Positions 9,564-18,143 of a stretch of DNA of 64,000 nucleotides are shown here, piece after piece. Below the pieces are notes generated by a model. It was not told the DNA's origin. It searched no databases and was given only the letters and a program-made list of their open reading frames with translations. The stretch comes from Streptomyces sp. NBC_00289 (GTDB lineage Bacteria > Actinomycetota > Actinomycetes > Streptomycetales > Streptomycetaceae). The translations under genes were made by a program, and so were the position numbers. How positions within the stretch are numbered: position 1 is the first letter of the stretch; the number at the start of each line of letters is the position of its first letter. Location: contig NZ_CP108046.1 of assembly GCF_041435115.1 (NCBI RefSeq), positions 372,001 through 436,000 of the forward strand, written 5' to 3'.

Positions 9564-11611
9564 GATGTGGTGGCCTCGCTGATGGTAGGGGTGGCGAGTT
9601 GAGGTGACTGCGGCATGAGACTGCTCCTCGGGGCGTAGCCCTCTTCAGGGCGGGCAAGCGCCGCTCGATCCTGCTTGATGCGGTCGAGGACGGCGCGGGC
9701 GACTGCGTCGGCGTCGGCCAAGGTCACCGAGTTCACACCAGGTCGGGCGCCAGCGGCGGTGCCCCAGTGGATGCCCTCGGTGGGAACGCCGAAGGCGAGC
9801 CGGCGAGGATGCTCGCCGCCGTTGGGCAGTACGACCCGATAGGACCTGGCCGACACCTGCAGGCCACCCGTGTCGTAGGCGCTGCCTTCGGGGTCGCGGA
9901 TCTCGTAGGAGGCGCACTGGCCCGTGTTCAGCAGGTGGGTCAGCAGCGGATCTGCGGTGCGCCGCAGGTCCGGTGCCGGCAAGCGGGCTTCGATCAGTGC
10001 CGTGGCGGTATGGAGCGAGCCTGGCACGGACGGCGACCGGAGTGTGAACGTGCCCTGCTGGTCCGAGCAGTCCACCTGTGCATCTGGTCCGACCACTTCT
10101 AGAAGTCCCGCCCGGACAAGTGCTTCCACCTCTTCGATACGCTGGATGGGCGGTCCTATGGACAAGAAGGCGTTCAGCGGTGTGAACCAGCGGTCAAGGT
10201 CCTCACGATGTGAACATGCGGCCAGACCCGCGTGGTCGACGGTGAGGCGGACCTCGTTCCGCAGGTCCCGCAGGACATCCAGGGCCGCCTTGGTCGGCCC
10301 GCTGACGTTACCCAATGATGCCAGTGCGATGTCCTGCGTCAGGTGTTCCAGCAGCCAGTGCCGGAAGTCGGCGGGACCCGTGAAGGTCCGGTCGCGGTAG
10401 GGGGCAGCGAGAGTCCGCCAGTCCCAGGTTCGCCCCTGCGGAATACCGAATTCCCTGCGCAGGGCAGCCTCGCCCTTGCTGCCCCATGGCTCAGTCAGGT
10501 AGCGGCGCCGGAAGAGGACCATGGTTTCCGCGGACGCTTGCTGTTCGACGATCCGCGCGTAGTAGACGGTTTCGACTTCCTTGGCGATCAATGGCCAGAT
10601 CTCGCGTCTGAAGTTCAGCCCCGCCGCACCGGTACGCGCGCTGCGCAACCACTCGGCGAACGTGGCTGTCAGGACTAGTGGCTCGTGCCGACCGTGCGGC
10701 CCTTTCTCGTTGACGGCGCGGGCGTGATACGGGATCCCGCGCCGGGACCCGGCCACCATCACCGGTTCACGCCCGGACGGATGGTAGACCAGTCGACCGT
10801 TACGTCGGACAAACTCCCCGCCCCGTCCGTCGGTTAGCAGCGCCAGGTAATCGAAGAAGCACAGCCCGAGTCCGACCAGCGCCACCGGCTGGCCCGGGGC
10901 GATCATTGAGAGGTCGGCATCGGCGGGACTACCAGGTGGAACGTAGATCAAGCCATGCCGTCGGGCGAAGCGTTCCCGTTCGCGTTCGCGGAAGTCAGGT
11001 CTTACGGGCAGGTGCCCCTGTGTCAGTACGACTGTGCTCAGGTCATTCAGGACAGTTCCGTTCTCCAACGGCACCCGTTGCCGGGGGGTGTCGCGGAAGC
11101 GCTCACCGGTGGTCCCGGGTACAGCAGAGTCGTCGAGCCGGACCGCTCTAGAGCGATGCACGACGACGTGCATGTACGGCGACGCCGCGGCGACCGTCTT
11201 GCGGAAAACCCAGCCCAGATATGTGCCGTAGAACCGGCGGCTGGGGTAGGTATCGCCGGTGAGTCTATGTGCCTCCTGGCTGCAGGCGCTGTCGACACCG
11301 AAGTCTTCGGGCGCGGAGGCCACCTCCTGAGCCCATTCCCACAGGCTCGGGCCGGTCACGAGGGGGCCTTGCATGACGACGGTCTCATCCGGAAACACCG
11401 TGATCTGGGAGGCCACGGTGTTCATGAGGAGGCAGTCGGGCTGGTCGGACCGCCAGATCCGACCGGAACCTGGGGGGTAGGGGTCCACCACATGGACCGC
11501 GACAGGCGAGTCGGGTGGATGGATGCAAAGGTTCGCGTGCAGGCGCAGCAGGACACCCAAGCCTCGTGGTCCCATCCCGACAATGCACACATTGTCTTGA
11601 CGATGACTCAT
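9560..11611 (-). CDS. creE: CreE-like FAD-dependent L-aspartate N-monooxygenase
   Basis: The 683-residue protein has the FAD/NAD(P)-binding domain of the family that includes cremeomycin CreE: an N-terminal dinucleotide loop GMGPRG (12-17), the PGSGRIWRSDQPDCLLMNT segment and a second nucleotide-binding loop near residue 240 (ALVGLGLCFFDYL). CreE oxidises the amino group of L-aspartate to nitrosuccinate with NADPH and O2. It begins at an ATG with AAAGGA upstream and overlaps the lyase gene by 4 bases, so the two enzymes are probably made together. The DAHP synthase gene lies upstream across a gap of about 80 bases. The pair makes nitrous acid, the nitrogen donor for diazo and N-N chemistry. 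Family membership is clear; activity is inferred. Confidence 0.83.
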   Translation of the reverse strand: MSHRQDNVCIVGMGPRGLGVLLRLHANLCIHPPDSPVAVHVVDPYPPGSGRIWRSDQPDCLLMNTVASQITVFPDETVVMQGPLVTGPSLWEWAQEVASAPEDFGVDSACSQEAHRLTGDTYPSRRFYGTYLGWVFRKTVAAASPYMHVVVHRSRAVRLDDSAVPGTTGERFRDTPRQRVPLENGTVLNDLSTVVLTQGHLPVRPDFRERERERFARRHGLIYVPPGSPADADLSMIAPGQPVALVGLGLCFFDYLALLTDGRGGEFVRRNGRLVYHPSGREPVMVAGSRRGIPYHARAVNEKGPHGRHEPLVLTATFAEWLRSARTGAAGLNFRREIWPLIAKEVETVYYARIVEQQASAETMVLFRRRYLTEPWGSKGEAALRREFGIPQGRTWDWRTLAAPYRDRTFTGPADFRHWLLEHLTQDIALASLGNVSGPTKAALDVLRDLRNEVRLTVDHAGLAACSHREDLDRWFTPLNAFLSIGPPIQRIEEVEALVRAGLLEVVGPDAQVDCSDQQGTFTLRSPSVPGSLHTATALIEARLPAPDLRRTADPLLTHLLNTGQCASYEIRDPEGSAYDTGGLQVSARSYRVVLPNGGEHPRRLAFGVPTEGIHWGTAAGARPGVNSVTLADADAVARAVLDRIKQDRAALARPEEGYAPRSSLMPQSPQLATPTISEATTS

Positions 11612-11689
11612 TTTTTGTCCTTTCGAGACCCGGGGGGGAGCGATGCGAGGCGCTGTGACAGCTCATTAAGGGAGGCGCGCGGGACGCGG

Positions 11690-12877
11690 CTACGTCACGG
11701 CGAGGAAGTGCCGTACGAGGGCGTCGGCCTGATCGGTATTCAAGCGGGGGTCGCAGGCGCTGGTGTAGCGGGCCGCCTGCGGTGAGCTGAGGTCGTCTGG
11801 GTGCCACGCGCATTCGACGACGTGATCGGGAGTGACCTCGATGTGCAGCCCCCCGGCCCATTGGCCGGCCCCGCGCAGGACAGCGACGAACGAAGTCACC
11901 TCCTGCATCATCGCGGGCATTAACCGGGTCTTTTGGCCTCGGGTTGTGGTGACGGTGTTGCCGTGCATGGGGTCGCACAGCCAGGTGACCGGAATCCCTT
12001 GCCGCGCCACGGCGGCGACGATGGGAGAAAGGGCGTATTCGACGGCAGCAGCGCCCATGCGGACGATCAGGGTAAGTCTCCCGGGTTCTGCAAGGGGGTT
12101 GAGCCGTGCCACCAGTCGGGCCACGTCTGCAGGGGCAGCCGTGGGACCGATCTTGACGCCGACGGGATTGCAGATGTTCTCCGCGAAGGAAACATGCCAT
12201 TCATCCAGAGCCCGGGTCCGATCCCCGATCCAGCCGAAGTGGCCCGAGCTGGCATAATGGGTCTCGTCCCATCCGCGCACCAAGGGAAGCTCGTAGTCTT
12301 TGAGTAGCAATTCGTGGGAGACGAAAACGTGCTCCTCAGGCGGCCATTCCCGCCAGGTGGCGCCGACGTGCTTCAGGACATGTCTCGCCCTGGCGTAGGC
12401 GATCAGCAGACGTCGGGGATCGTGCTGCCGGGCGGCCGGGTCGGCAGCAGCGCCATTGACAGCGTCTCCCCGATAGCTGGGGACGCTGCGACCGTCCGGA
12501 AGTCGCTCCTCCGCCTGCGACCGTGGCTTGGCGTACTGGCCGGCCAACCGACCGATCGTCACCACGGGCATCCCTGTGCCCGAACGGCAGGCATCCGACA
12601 GACGACGGAGCAGATCCAGTTTGCGGTTGACAGTCTCGACTCCGGCCTCCTGGAACAGCTCGGCGCAGTCGCCGCCCTGCAGCACCAGGGACCGACCGCT
12701 CTCAACCAGCTCCAGTCGGGATCTCAGCGTGTTGAGTTCTGCGACGGTTATCAAGGGCGCCAGGCTGCGGAGGGTGGCTCTGACGTCCTCCACCTGTGCG
12801 GGATCAGGCCAGCACGGTTGTTGTTGCGCGGTGAGGATCTCTAGGGGAGGAAGGCTCAGCACTTCCCTGACTCTCAT
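11690..12877 (-). CDS. Class II 3-deoxy-7-phosphoheptulonate (DAHP) synthase
   Basis: The enzyme condenses phosphoenolpyruvate and erythrose 4-phosphate, the entry step of the shikimate pathway. Class II hallmarks are present: QGGDCAELF with metal-ligand Cys71, GRLAGQYAKPRS (109-120), CDPMHGNT and a final CDPRLN block. At 395 residues it is shorter than housekeeping type II enzymes (about 460), as is usual for copies in secondary-metabolite clusters, which often lack the feedback-binding N-terminal part. Its presence points to an aromatic (shikimate-derived) building block and extra supply of precursor. No other shikimate gene is in the cluster. Confidence 0.9.
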   Translation of the reverse strand: MRVREVLSLPPLEILTAQQQPCWPDPAQVEDVRATLRSLAPLITVAELNTLRSRLELVESGRSLVLQGGDCAELFQEAGVETVNRKLDLLRRLSDACRSGTGMPVVTIGRLAGQYAKPRSQAEERLPDGRSVPSYRGDAVNGAAADPAARQHDPRRLLIAYARARHVLKHVGATWREWPPEEHVFVSHELLLKDYELPLVRGWDETHYASSGHFGWIGDRTRALDEWHVSFAENICNPVGVKIGPTAAPADVARLVARLNPLAEPGRLTLIVRMGAAAVEYALSPIVAAVARQGIPVTWLCDPMHGNTVTTTRGQKTRLMPAMMQEVTSFVAVLRGAGQWAGGLHIEVTPDHVVECAWHPDDLSSPQAARYTSACDPRLNTDQADALVRHFLAVT

Positions 12878-12990
12878 GAGGGATGGATGGGACGGAGCGC
12901 GGCAAGGCAGTCATCAGGTACGGCTGGGGACCGACTGGGGATCGGCTGTACAACGCTCGAAGGACCACCGTCGCGGTGCGGCTCATGCGG

Positions 12991-13704
12991 TCAGTTGCGG
13001 GCAGGCTCCGCGCCACGATGGCGCTTGAGTTCTCTGAAACCGCTGGTCAGCATCAAAGCGAACAATCCGTCCCATAGTCGGACCGCGTCGGCTCCGAGCG
13101 GCACTGTGTCGAGCACCGGTCCGAAGAATGTGGTTGCGGTTCGGCCTTCCTGGTGCAGACTGAGCAACGGGGTTCCCGCCTGGGCGCCGAAGGCGGCCAC
13201 CGCCTGCTCGTGGCTGACACGCAGGGCTTCGTCGTGGACGGTCGAGGTGGCGGTCTGCACCAGGTGCGGGGGCAGCTGTGCCTCTGTCAGGGCATCGCGC
13301 AGTGCGGAGGGCCCGCGGCGTACAGGTTTGTCGTGGAACCGCCGTGCCAGCGCCGGATAGAGGCGGGCCAGCGACTGCGGCCCGAAGTCCTGTTCAGCGG
13401 CGATACATAGGCGGGCCGGCCCCCATCCGTGCCGGGCGAGAAGGCGGTAGCGGGCGTCCACGTCAGTACGCCCCTCGTTGAGGAGGACAAGGCTCATCAC
13501 CCGAAATCTGAGGGCGAGTGGCCGGTATCGCCGTACCTCCAGCAGCCACTGCGCGGTCGTCCAAGCCCAGGGGCACACAGGATCGCACCACAAGTCGACC
13601 CTTGCGGGGCTACCGGAGATACCGTCTGCCGCGTCGCCCAGGACAGAGGCAACTTCGCCAAGCGTGTCCGAAGCGGCCAGCCGCGGCTGGACTCCCATGC
13701 TCAT
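12991..13704 (-). CDS. DsbA/Rv2466c-like thioredoxin-fold protein with CPWA motif
   Basis: The 237-residue protein resembles the mycothiol-dependent nitroreductase Rv2466c group of DsbA-fold proteins: DLWCDPVCPWAWTTAQWLLE, with the active-site motif C44-P-W-A47, and the LALRFRVMSLVLLNEGR strand that follows. In Rv2466c the motif is CPWC; here the second cysteine is alanine, so a monothiol or mycothiol-adduct mechanism would be needed. It overlaps the upstream DUF6125-like gene by 4 bases, so both are probably co-translated. In a nitrous-acid cluster a nitro/nitroso reductase or isomerase role is attractive but not shown. Confidence 0.7.
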   Translation of the reverse strand: MSMGVQPRLAASDTLGEVASVLGDAADGISGSPARVDLWCDPVCPWAWTTAQWLLEVRRYRPLALRFRVMSLVLLNEGRTDVDARYRLLARHGWGPARLCIAAEQDFGPQSLARLYPALARRFHDKPVRRGPSALRDALTEAQLPPHLVQTATSTVHDEALRVSHEQAVAAFGAQAGTPLLSLHQEGRTATTFFGPVLDTVPLGADAVRLWDGLFALMLTSGFRELKRHRGAEPARN

Positions 13705-14264
13705 CGGTCGGCACCTGCCGCGCCGTCAGTGCCGTCGTCGTTCACGCCGGGGCGGGTCACCTTCATGCGGAACCGGCACGCCTGCCCGCCTTCCAGCTCG
13801 CACTCCAGACGCTCGTCCTGCCCGCTGACCCCCACTGCCTCGAACCATCCCGAGCGCATGGCCATGCACGGGCACCGGTAGCCGTCGGTGGTTCCGGCTG
13901 CGCGCAGCATCCGCTTGGGGAAGATGTCCGTGATGGCCGTTTCCCATTCGCTGTCGCTCAGCAAAGTGTGCTGGATGCGCATATGGCGGTCGTCGGGGAA
14001 CATGATCTGCTGAATCAGGGCGAAGCGGGGCAGGAACTCTTCCAGCGGGCGATCGTCGAGCCGGATTCCGTAGCGCCGGGCGCACCATCGGCCCACGCGG
14101 CGGGCCATGAAGCGTGCGGCCTCTTCGTTGATCTCGTTGGCGGCATCGGGGCCGTACCGCTTGAGGACCCCTTGGTACCAACGGGCATCGTGAAGCCACC
14201 AAAACTGCAGGTAGGGAATGTCGTCGCCGACGGGGGAAGCGGGGTGAGTGTCTGTCATTTTCAT
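13701..14264 (-). CDS. DUF6125 / L-2-aminothiazoline-4-carboxylate hydrolase-like protein
   Basis: The 187-residue protein opens with an all-helical segment (FWWLHDARWYQGVLKRYG, then ANEINEEAARFMARRVGRW) like the DUF6125 family, which is distantly related to ATC hydrolase-type proteins. A second half with CPCMAMRSGWFEAVG and a C-terminal CELEGGQACRFRM segment contains several cysteines that could bind a metal or haem-like cofactor. I cannot assign a reaction. Its 4-base overlap with the CPWA protein gene suggests that the two act together. Confidence 0.5.
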   Translation of the reverse strand: MKMTDTHPASPVGDDIPYLQFWWLHDARWYQGVLKRYGPDAANEINEEAARFMARRVGRWCARRYGIRLDDRPLEEFLPRFALIQQIMFPDDRHMRIQHTLLSDSEWETAITDIFPKRMLRAAGTTDGYRCPCMAMRSGWFEAVGVSGQDERLECELEGGQACRFRMKVTRPGVNDDGTDGAAGADR

Positions 14265-14340
14265 TCTCTGGGCATGTCAGGGGGCAGGGGACGGGCGGGT
14301 GACGGACTTGGCGCGCAGGGAGGCGTGGGCCAGTGATGCC

Positions 14341-15936
14341 TCAGGCGCGGAGGGTGAATTTGCGGACCTTCCCGGTCGTTCCGACGGGGATCTTGTCCGG
14401 GGGGACGACGCTCACTTGGCGCACCGTGCGGGCTGCCGAAGGATCGAGTACACCCAGGATGTGGGTCTCGTAGTCCAGCTCGATGTCGCTGTAGGCGGAG
14501 GGCTGCAGTCTCAGCAGGATCTCGGTGTGGTACTCACCGTCGGCGTGCGAGACGACTGCGCTGCAGTCCAGTACTGCAGGGCAGGCGGCGAGGATCTGTT
14601 CCTCGATGACGGTCGTATAGATACGAGTGCCGTCCGCCCGGTCGAGCGCATCAGCCACACGGTCGACGTGGTAGTAGTAGCCGCCGCTGTCGCGGTAGCC
14701 GAGATCGCCGGTGAGGAAGAACCCGTCACTCCGGGCCTGATAGGTCTTGGCGGAGTCGTTCCAGTAACCGGGGGACAAGGTGGGCGAACAGATCGCGAGT
14801 TGGCCTACGCTGCCGTCCGGAAGTGGGTTCCCCTCGGGGTCGAGAACGCGGACCTCGGTGAATGCGTGCGGGCGTCCGATGCACCGGTTGTAGTGGTCGG
14901 TGTCCTGGTGATGGGTGATGGAGAATTGTGAATGCCCCATCTCGGATGAGCCGAATCCGTCGATGAACAGCGATCCCTCAACAGTGTGGCGCCCGTGGGC
15001 GGTGGCTTGCTGGCGCTGCCCGAAGGCTACTAGGGCGCGGATGTGGGGTTCGTGGGCGCTGTCGCCGGTGTTCCACCAGGCGCGTACCGAACGCAGCCGG
15101 GAGGGGGACGGGTTCAGGCTGAGCAGGTCCACCCAGGTTTTTGGGAAGCCGTAGACACCGTGCGGCTGCCACGCCTCGATCGCCTCCAGCACTGACGTGC
15201 CGTCCTGCGTTGACAACTGAAGGAACGCCGAACGGTTGCACAGCGCGGAGAGCACGGCCGCAATCATCGAGTTGTGCATCGGCAGTGCGCTGAGCATCCG
15301 CTCACTGCCCTGCGCCCGAGGCAGCGTCAGCCAGTGGCGCAGGCCGGCGAACAGGCTGCTGTGGGTGGAGATCACAGCCTTCGGCATGCCGGTTGTTCCG
15401 GAGGAGTGTGTGATGGCGACGGGATCGTCCGCGTGGTGGCAGTACGGTGCGATAGTGCGGGTGGGGTCGCCGTCCGCACATTCCTCCAGAGCGCGCAGCG
15501 ACGGGGTCCCGATGTCGTGCTGAGCCCAGGAGGCCAGCTGGTCCCGCTCGACCAAGACGAGTGACGGCCCGAGACCGCGCACGTAGGCCGTGCGGGTCTC
15601 CTCGTCGAGGAGGTAATTGACGAAGGCGGGAATGGCACCGATGCGGTTGGCGGCGAAGTAAGTCAGAACGTAGTCGACAGCGCGCCGGGAGCACACGACG
15701 ATGACGTCCCTGGGTCGTATGCCGTGCCCGTGCAGCCAGGCGGCCCGTACGGCGACCAGGCGGTCCAGCTCGCCGAGAGACAGTTCATGTGTCCCCTCGG
15801 AGTGGCTGTCGGCGGAGGTGTCGAAGGTGAGTGCGGGATCCTCCGGAGGAACTCCGTGAGCCAAAAGGCGTTCAATGACGTTGCCTGCCCCCAGGAGAGG
15901 GTCGCGGGCCAGTGTTCCGCGGGTCGTGCCATTCAT
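14341..15936 (-). CDS. Class I adenylate-forming ligase (candidate nitrite-activating enzyme)
   Basis: The full ANL-superfamily set is present in 531 residues: the P-loop HSSGTTGMPK (177-186), GSSEMG, FLTGDLGYRD and the C-terminal catalytic lysine in PVGTTGKVRK. Enzymes of this family in nitrous-acid clusters (CreM, AvaA6) use ATP to activate nitrite for diazotisation, while others load carboxylates onto CoA or ACP. Lying between the short KS-like gene and the DUF6125-like gene, and less like standard benzoate ligases than the copy at 18144-19628, it is my preferred candidate for the nitrite-using ligase. That choice is inference only. Confidence 0.78.
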   Translation of the reverse strand: MNGTTRGTLARDPLLGAGNVIERLLAHGVPPEDPALTFDTSADSHSEGTHELSLGELDRLVAVRAAWLHGHGIRPRDVIVVCSRRAVDYVLTYFAANRIGAIPAFVNYLLDEETRTAYVRGLGPSLVLVERDQLASWAQHDIGTPSLRALEECADGDPTRTIAPYCHHADDPVAITHSSGTTGMPKAVISTHSSLFAGLRHWLTLPRAQGSERMLSALPMHNSMIAAVLSALCNRSAFLQLSTQDGTSVLEAIEAWQPHGVYGFPKTWVDLLSLNPSPSRLRSVRAWWNTGDSAHEPHIRALVAFGQRQQATAHGRHTVEGSLFIDGFGSSEMGHSQFSITHHQDTDHYNRCIGRPHAFTEVRVLDPEGNPLPDGSVGQLAICSPTLSPGYWNDSAKTYQARSDGFFLTGDLGYRDSGGYYYHVDRVADALDRADGTRIYTTVIEEQILAACPAVLDCSAVVSHADGEYHTEILLRLQPSAYSDIELDYETHILGVLDPSAARTVRQVSVVPPDKIPVGTTGKVRKFTLRA

Positions 15937-16523
15937 GGTGATGTCGTCTTGTCTGTGATGTCGTCGGTGGAAGTGCCGGAGTTCGGTGCGGTCAGTAGGA
16001 AGGCGGCCGCCTCGTACGGCTCGCCGGTGCCATTGACCGGGTCAATCAAGATCAACAGTGAGTGGTCCGATTCGCCGTCCTTCACCAGCTGGGCGGCCAG
16101 CTGCATTCCTTCAGCGAGCGGTTGGCCGATCGGGCTGGTGCAGATCACCGGCCCGGTCAGGCCCCATCGGGCGGAGATATGCCCGATCACGGAATTCGGG
16201 ACGGACATGAAGAACAACTGAGGCGAGATACGCTCACCCCGATCCACCGCCGAGGCGACCGCCTGTGCGGTAGAGACATCACCGAGCACGCTGACCAGGA
16301 GGACCGCGGTACGGGTCCCGCCTGACGGCTCGTCGGGCGCCCGTCCGGTCAGGCATGCGGTGGCGGCAGCGGCCGCCACCGCGCTGAAACTGGACCCTGT
16401 GAAGCCACGCAGACCAGGGAGGGGCTCGTCGGGCACCGGCGCTTGCCCGCGGGCTACAACGGTCAGACCCGCTGCGGCAGCGGCCTGGTCGGCCGCATCC
16501 ACACAAAACTCTCTGTCCGTCAT
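15933..16523 (-). CDS. Short beta-ketoacyl synthase-like protein (partner of the KS)
   Basis: A 196-residue protein starting at the ATG that overlaps the KS stop (ATGA). It covers only a thiolase-fold half similar to 'ketoacyl synthase N-terminal-like' proteins: TAVLLVSVLGDVSTAQAVA, MSVPNSVIGHISARWGL and VICTSPIGQPLAEG with Cys128 at the nucleophile position. There is no His-His half, so it cannot act as an ordinary condensing enzyme. It sits where a chain-length factor normally sits in a type II PKS operon, so a structural or gatekeeping partner of the KS is likely. Its stop overlaps the start of the second ligase gene. Confidence 0.7.
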   Translation of the reverse strand: MTDREFCVDAADQAAAAAGLTVVARGQAPVPDEPLPGLRGFTGSSFSAVAAAAATACLTGRAPDEPSGGTRTAVLLVSVLGDVSTAQAVASAVDRGERISPQLFFMSVPNSVIGHISARWGLTGPVICTSPIGQPLAEGMQLAAQLVKDGESDHSLLILIDPVNGTGEPYEAAAFLLTAPNSGTSTDDITDKTTSP

Positions 16524-17713
16524 GCGCGTCCCACCACCAGTGCGGTATTGGCGCCCCCAAAGGCCGCGTTGAGACTCAGCGCGTAGCGGATGTCCGATGC
16601 TGCCTGAGACTGGCTCAGCACCAGATTGAGCCCGCACTGCTCGTCCGCTCCCAGGTATCCGGCGTTGACTGGAAGCTGCCCGGACTGCAACGCAAGCACC
16701 GTCGTGATGAGTTCGAGCATGCCCGAGGCCTCCAATGCGTGTCCGTGCACGGATTTGCTGGAACTGACGGCGACGTGCGCCGAATGGCTGCCCAGTGCCC
16801 GGTGCAGGGCGGCGCTTTCGGCTGCGTCGTTGTGGGTCGTGCCGGTGCCGTGCGCGTTGACGTAGTCGATGGCCTGGGGATCGAGACCGGCACGGTCGAG
16901 CGCGCTGGTGATCGCGCGAGCCAGGCCCGCGCCGGCGGGGTGCGGCCGGCAGACGTGGTGAGCGTCACCGGACAGTGCCCAGCTCATCAGGGCTGCCTGT
17001 GCCCGTCCGCCGGCCCGTCCCGCCTTCTCCAGGACCACCGCGCCGACGGCGTCGCCGAGCAGCAGGCCCCGTCGGCCGCTGCTGAACGGTCGGACATGCT
17101 GATCGTCGCTCAGGGCGCCGCCGGCCGAGAAAAGCGCGAACCGTTCGGCATCCACAAGGTAGCCGCTCGCAACGACGGCACACTCGGTACTACCGGACGC
17201 GATCATCGAAGCGGCCTCGGCCAGTGCGGTACTGGCAGCCGTGCAGGCGTTGGTGTAGACGCGCCTCGGGTACAGCCCGCATCTGGCAGCCACCTCGACG
17301 GCCGAGGCACGGGCGCCGTGCACCCGGAAGTCGACGGCCGACTGACGGGCTACCTCACGGTCTGCCTGGATTGCCAGGAACAGCGGTGTCGCCGCCCGCT
17401 CCGCCTTCGTCAGACCTGCCATCGCGCAGGCCTCGGTGACGGAGGAGGTCAACTCCTCGGGCAGGCTACGGGCGTCGTGGTGGACCGCTCCGAGGTCGGT
17501 GCGACTACCGGAGCCGACGGCGAAGCGGCGCACCGACCGGAAGGCGGGGGCGCCTATCGAGACGCCCCGAAGAAGCGGGGCTGTGCCGCGTCCGAAGCCC
17601 GACAGTACAGCCATGCCCGTGACCGCGACCGGCATCTGGGGCGTTGCTGTCCGGCGCCGCTGCTCCCGTACCGGCGCAGGTGTTTCCTCGAAACTTTGGT
17701 GACGGGACATCAT
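16520..17713 (-). CDS. Beta-ketoacyl-ACP synthase (FabF-like, type II PKS/FAS)
   Basis: The complete catalytic triad is present: Cys157 in TNACTAASTA, His288 in NAHGTGTTHND and His325 in KSVHGHALEASG, with Lys320. It therefore can condense malonyl-ACP with an acyl primer. Length (397) is normal for FabF-type enzymes. Translation begins within the stop region of the ACP gene, giving an ACP-KS-KS-like block that is tightly coupled. A ketoreductase lies at the head of the operon, but no dehydratase or acyltransferase gene is seen, so malonyl loading must come from primary metabolism and chain reduction would stop at hydroxyl unless another enzyme acts. Confidence 0.87.
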   Translation of the reverse strand: MMSRHQSFEETPAPVREQRRRTATPQMPVAVTGMAVLSGFGRGTAPLLRGVSIGAPAFRSVRRFAVGSGSRTDLGAVHHDARSLPEELTSSVTEACAMAGLTKAERAATPLFLAIQADREVARQSAVDFRVHGARASAVEVAARCGLYPRRVYTNACTAASTALAEAASMIASGSTECAVVASGYLVDAERFALFSAGGALSDDQHVRPFSSGRRGLLLGDAVGAVVLEKAGRAGGRAQAALMSWALSGDAHHVCRPHPAGAGLARAITSALDRAGLDPQAIDYVNAHGTGTTHNDAAESAALHRALGSHSAHVAVSSSKSVHGHALEASGMLELITTVLALQSGQLPVNAGYLGADEQCGLNLVLSQSQAASDIRYALSLNAAFGGANTALVVGRA

Positions 17714-17973
17714 GCCGACGTCGGCTCGGGCACGGAACGGGCCGTCAGGGCGCTCACGAACTCCCCCACGGTCAAACCCGCCAGCCGCTCGGTCTCGTCC
17801 TCGTCCACGTGGACGCCGAACTGCTCCTCGATGAGCATCAGGACTTCGGCGAGAGTGAGAGACTCCAGGTCCAGACCGTCGGGGCCCAGCGGAGTCTCGT
17901 CGCTGACACCGTCGACGTCGTAGTTGAGGGACTGCAGGGCATCGAGAAGGAACTTACTCGTCAGCACGCTCAT
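17710..17973 (-). CDS. Acyl carrier protein
   Basis: An 87-residue acidic protein with the carrier fold. The attachment serine lies in GLDLESLTLAEVLMLIEEQF, the usual D-S-L site appearing here as E-S-L. It carries acyl intermediates on phosphopantetheine and would be the partner of the KS, KR, ligase and PPTase of this cluster. It precedes the KS with overlapping start/stop codons. About 170 bases without a gene separate it from the ligase gene upstream. Confidence 0.9.
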   Translation of the reverse strand: MSVLTSKFLLDALQSLNYDVDGVSDETPLGPDGLDLESLTLAEVLMLIEEQFGVHVDEDETERLAGLTVGEFVSALTARSVPEPTSA

Positions 17974-18143
17974 GATGGGTGATCTCCTATGGGATGGTTC
18001 GTCAGGACTGTTCGACAGGCGGGCGATGGGCGTGGGTTCCCGGGCCGCTGAGGGCTGGTGAGCTCGTGGCGCAGCCCCCGCCCGGCCGATCAGGGGCGGG
18101 AGCAGGGCGGAGGACTGAGGACCGGGGCGGGGTGGGCGAACGG

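Noticed and set aside
9645..13881. Many long plus-strand open frames through the minus-strand biosynthetic genes
   Set aside because: They are antisense shadows caused by high GC; they lack family motifs and ribosome sites, while the minus-strand frames have complete catalytic motifs and coupled start/stop codons.
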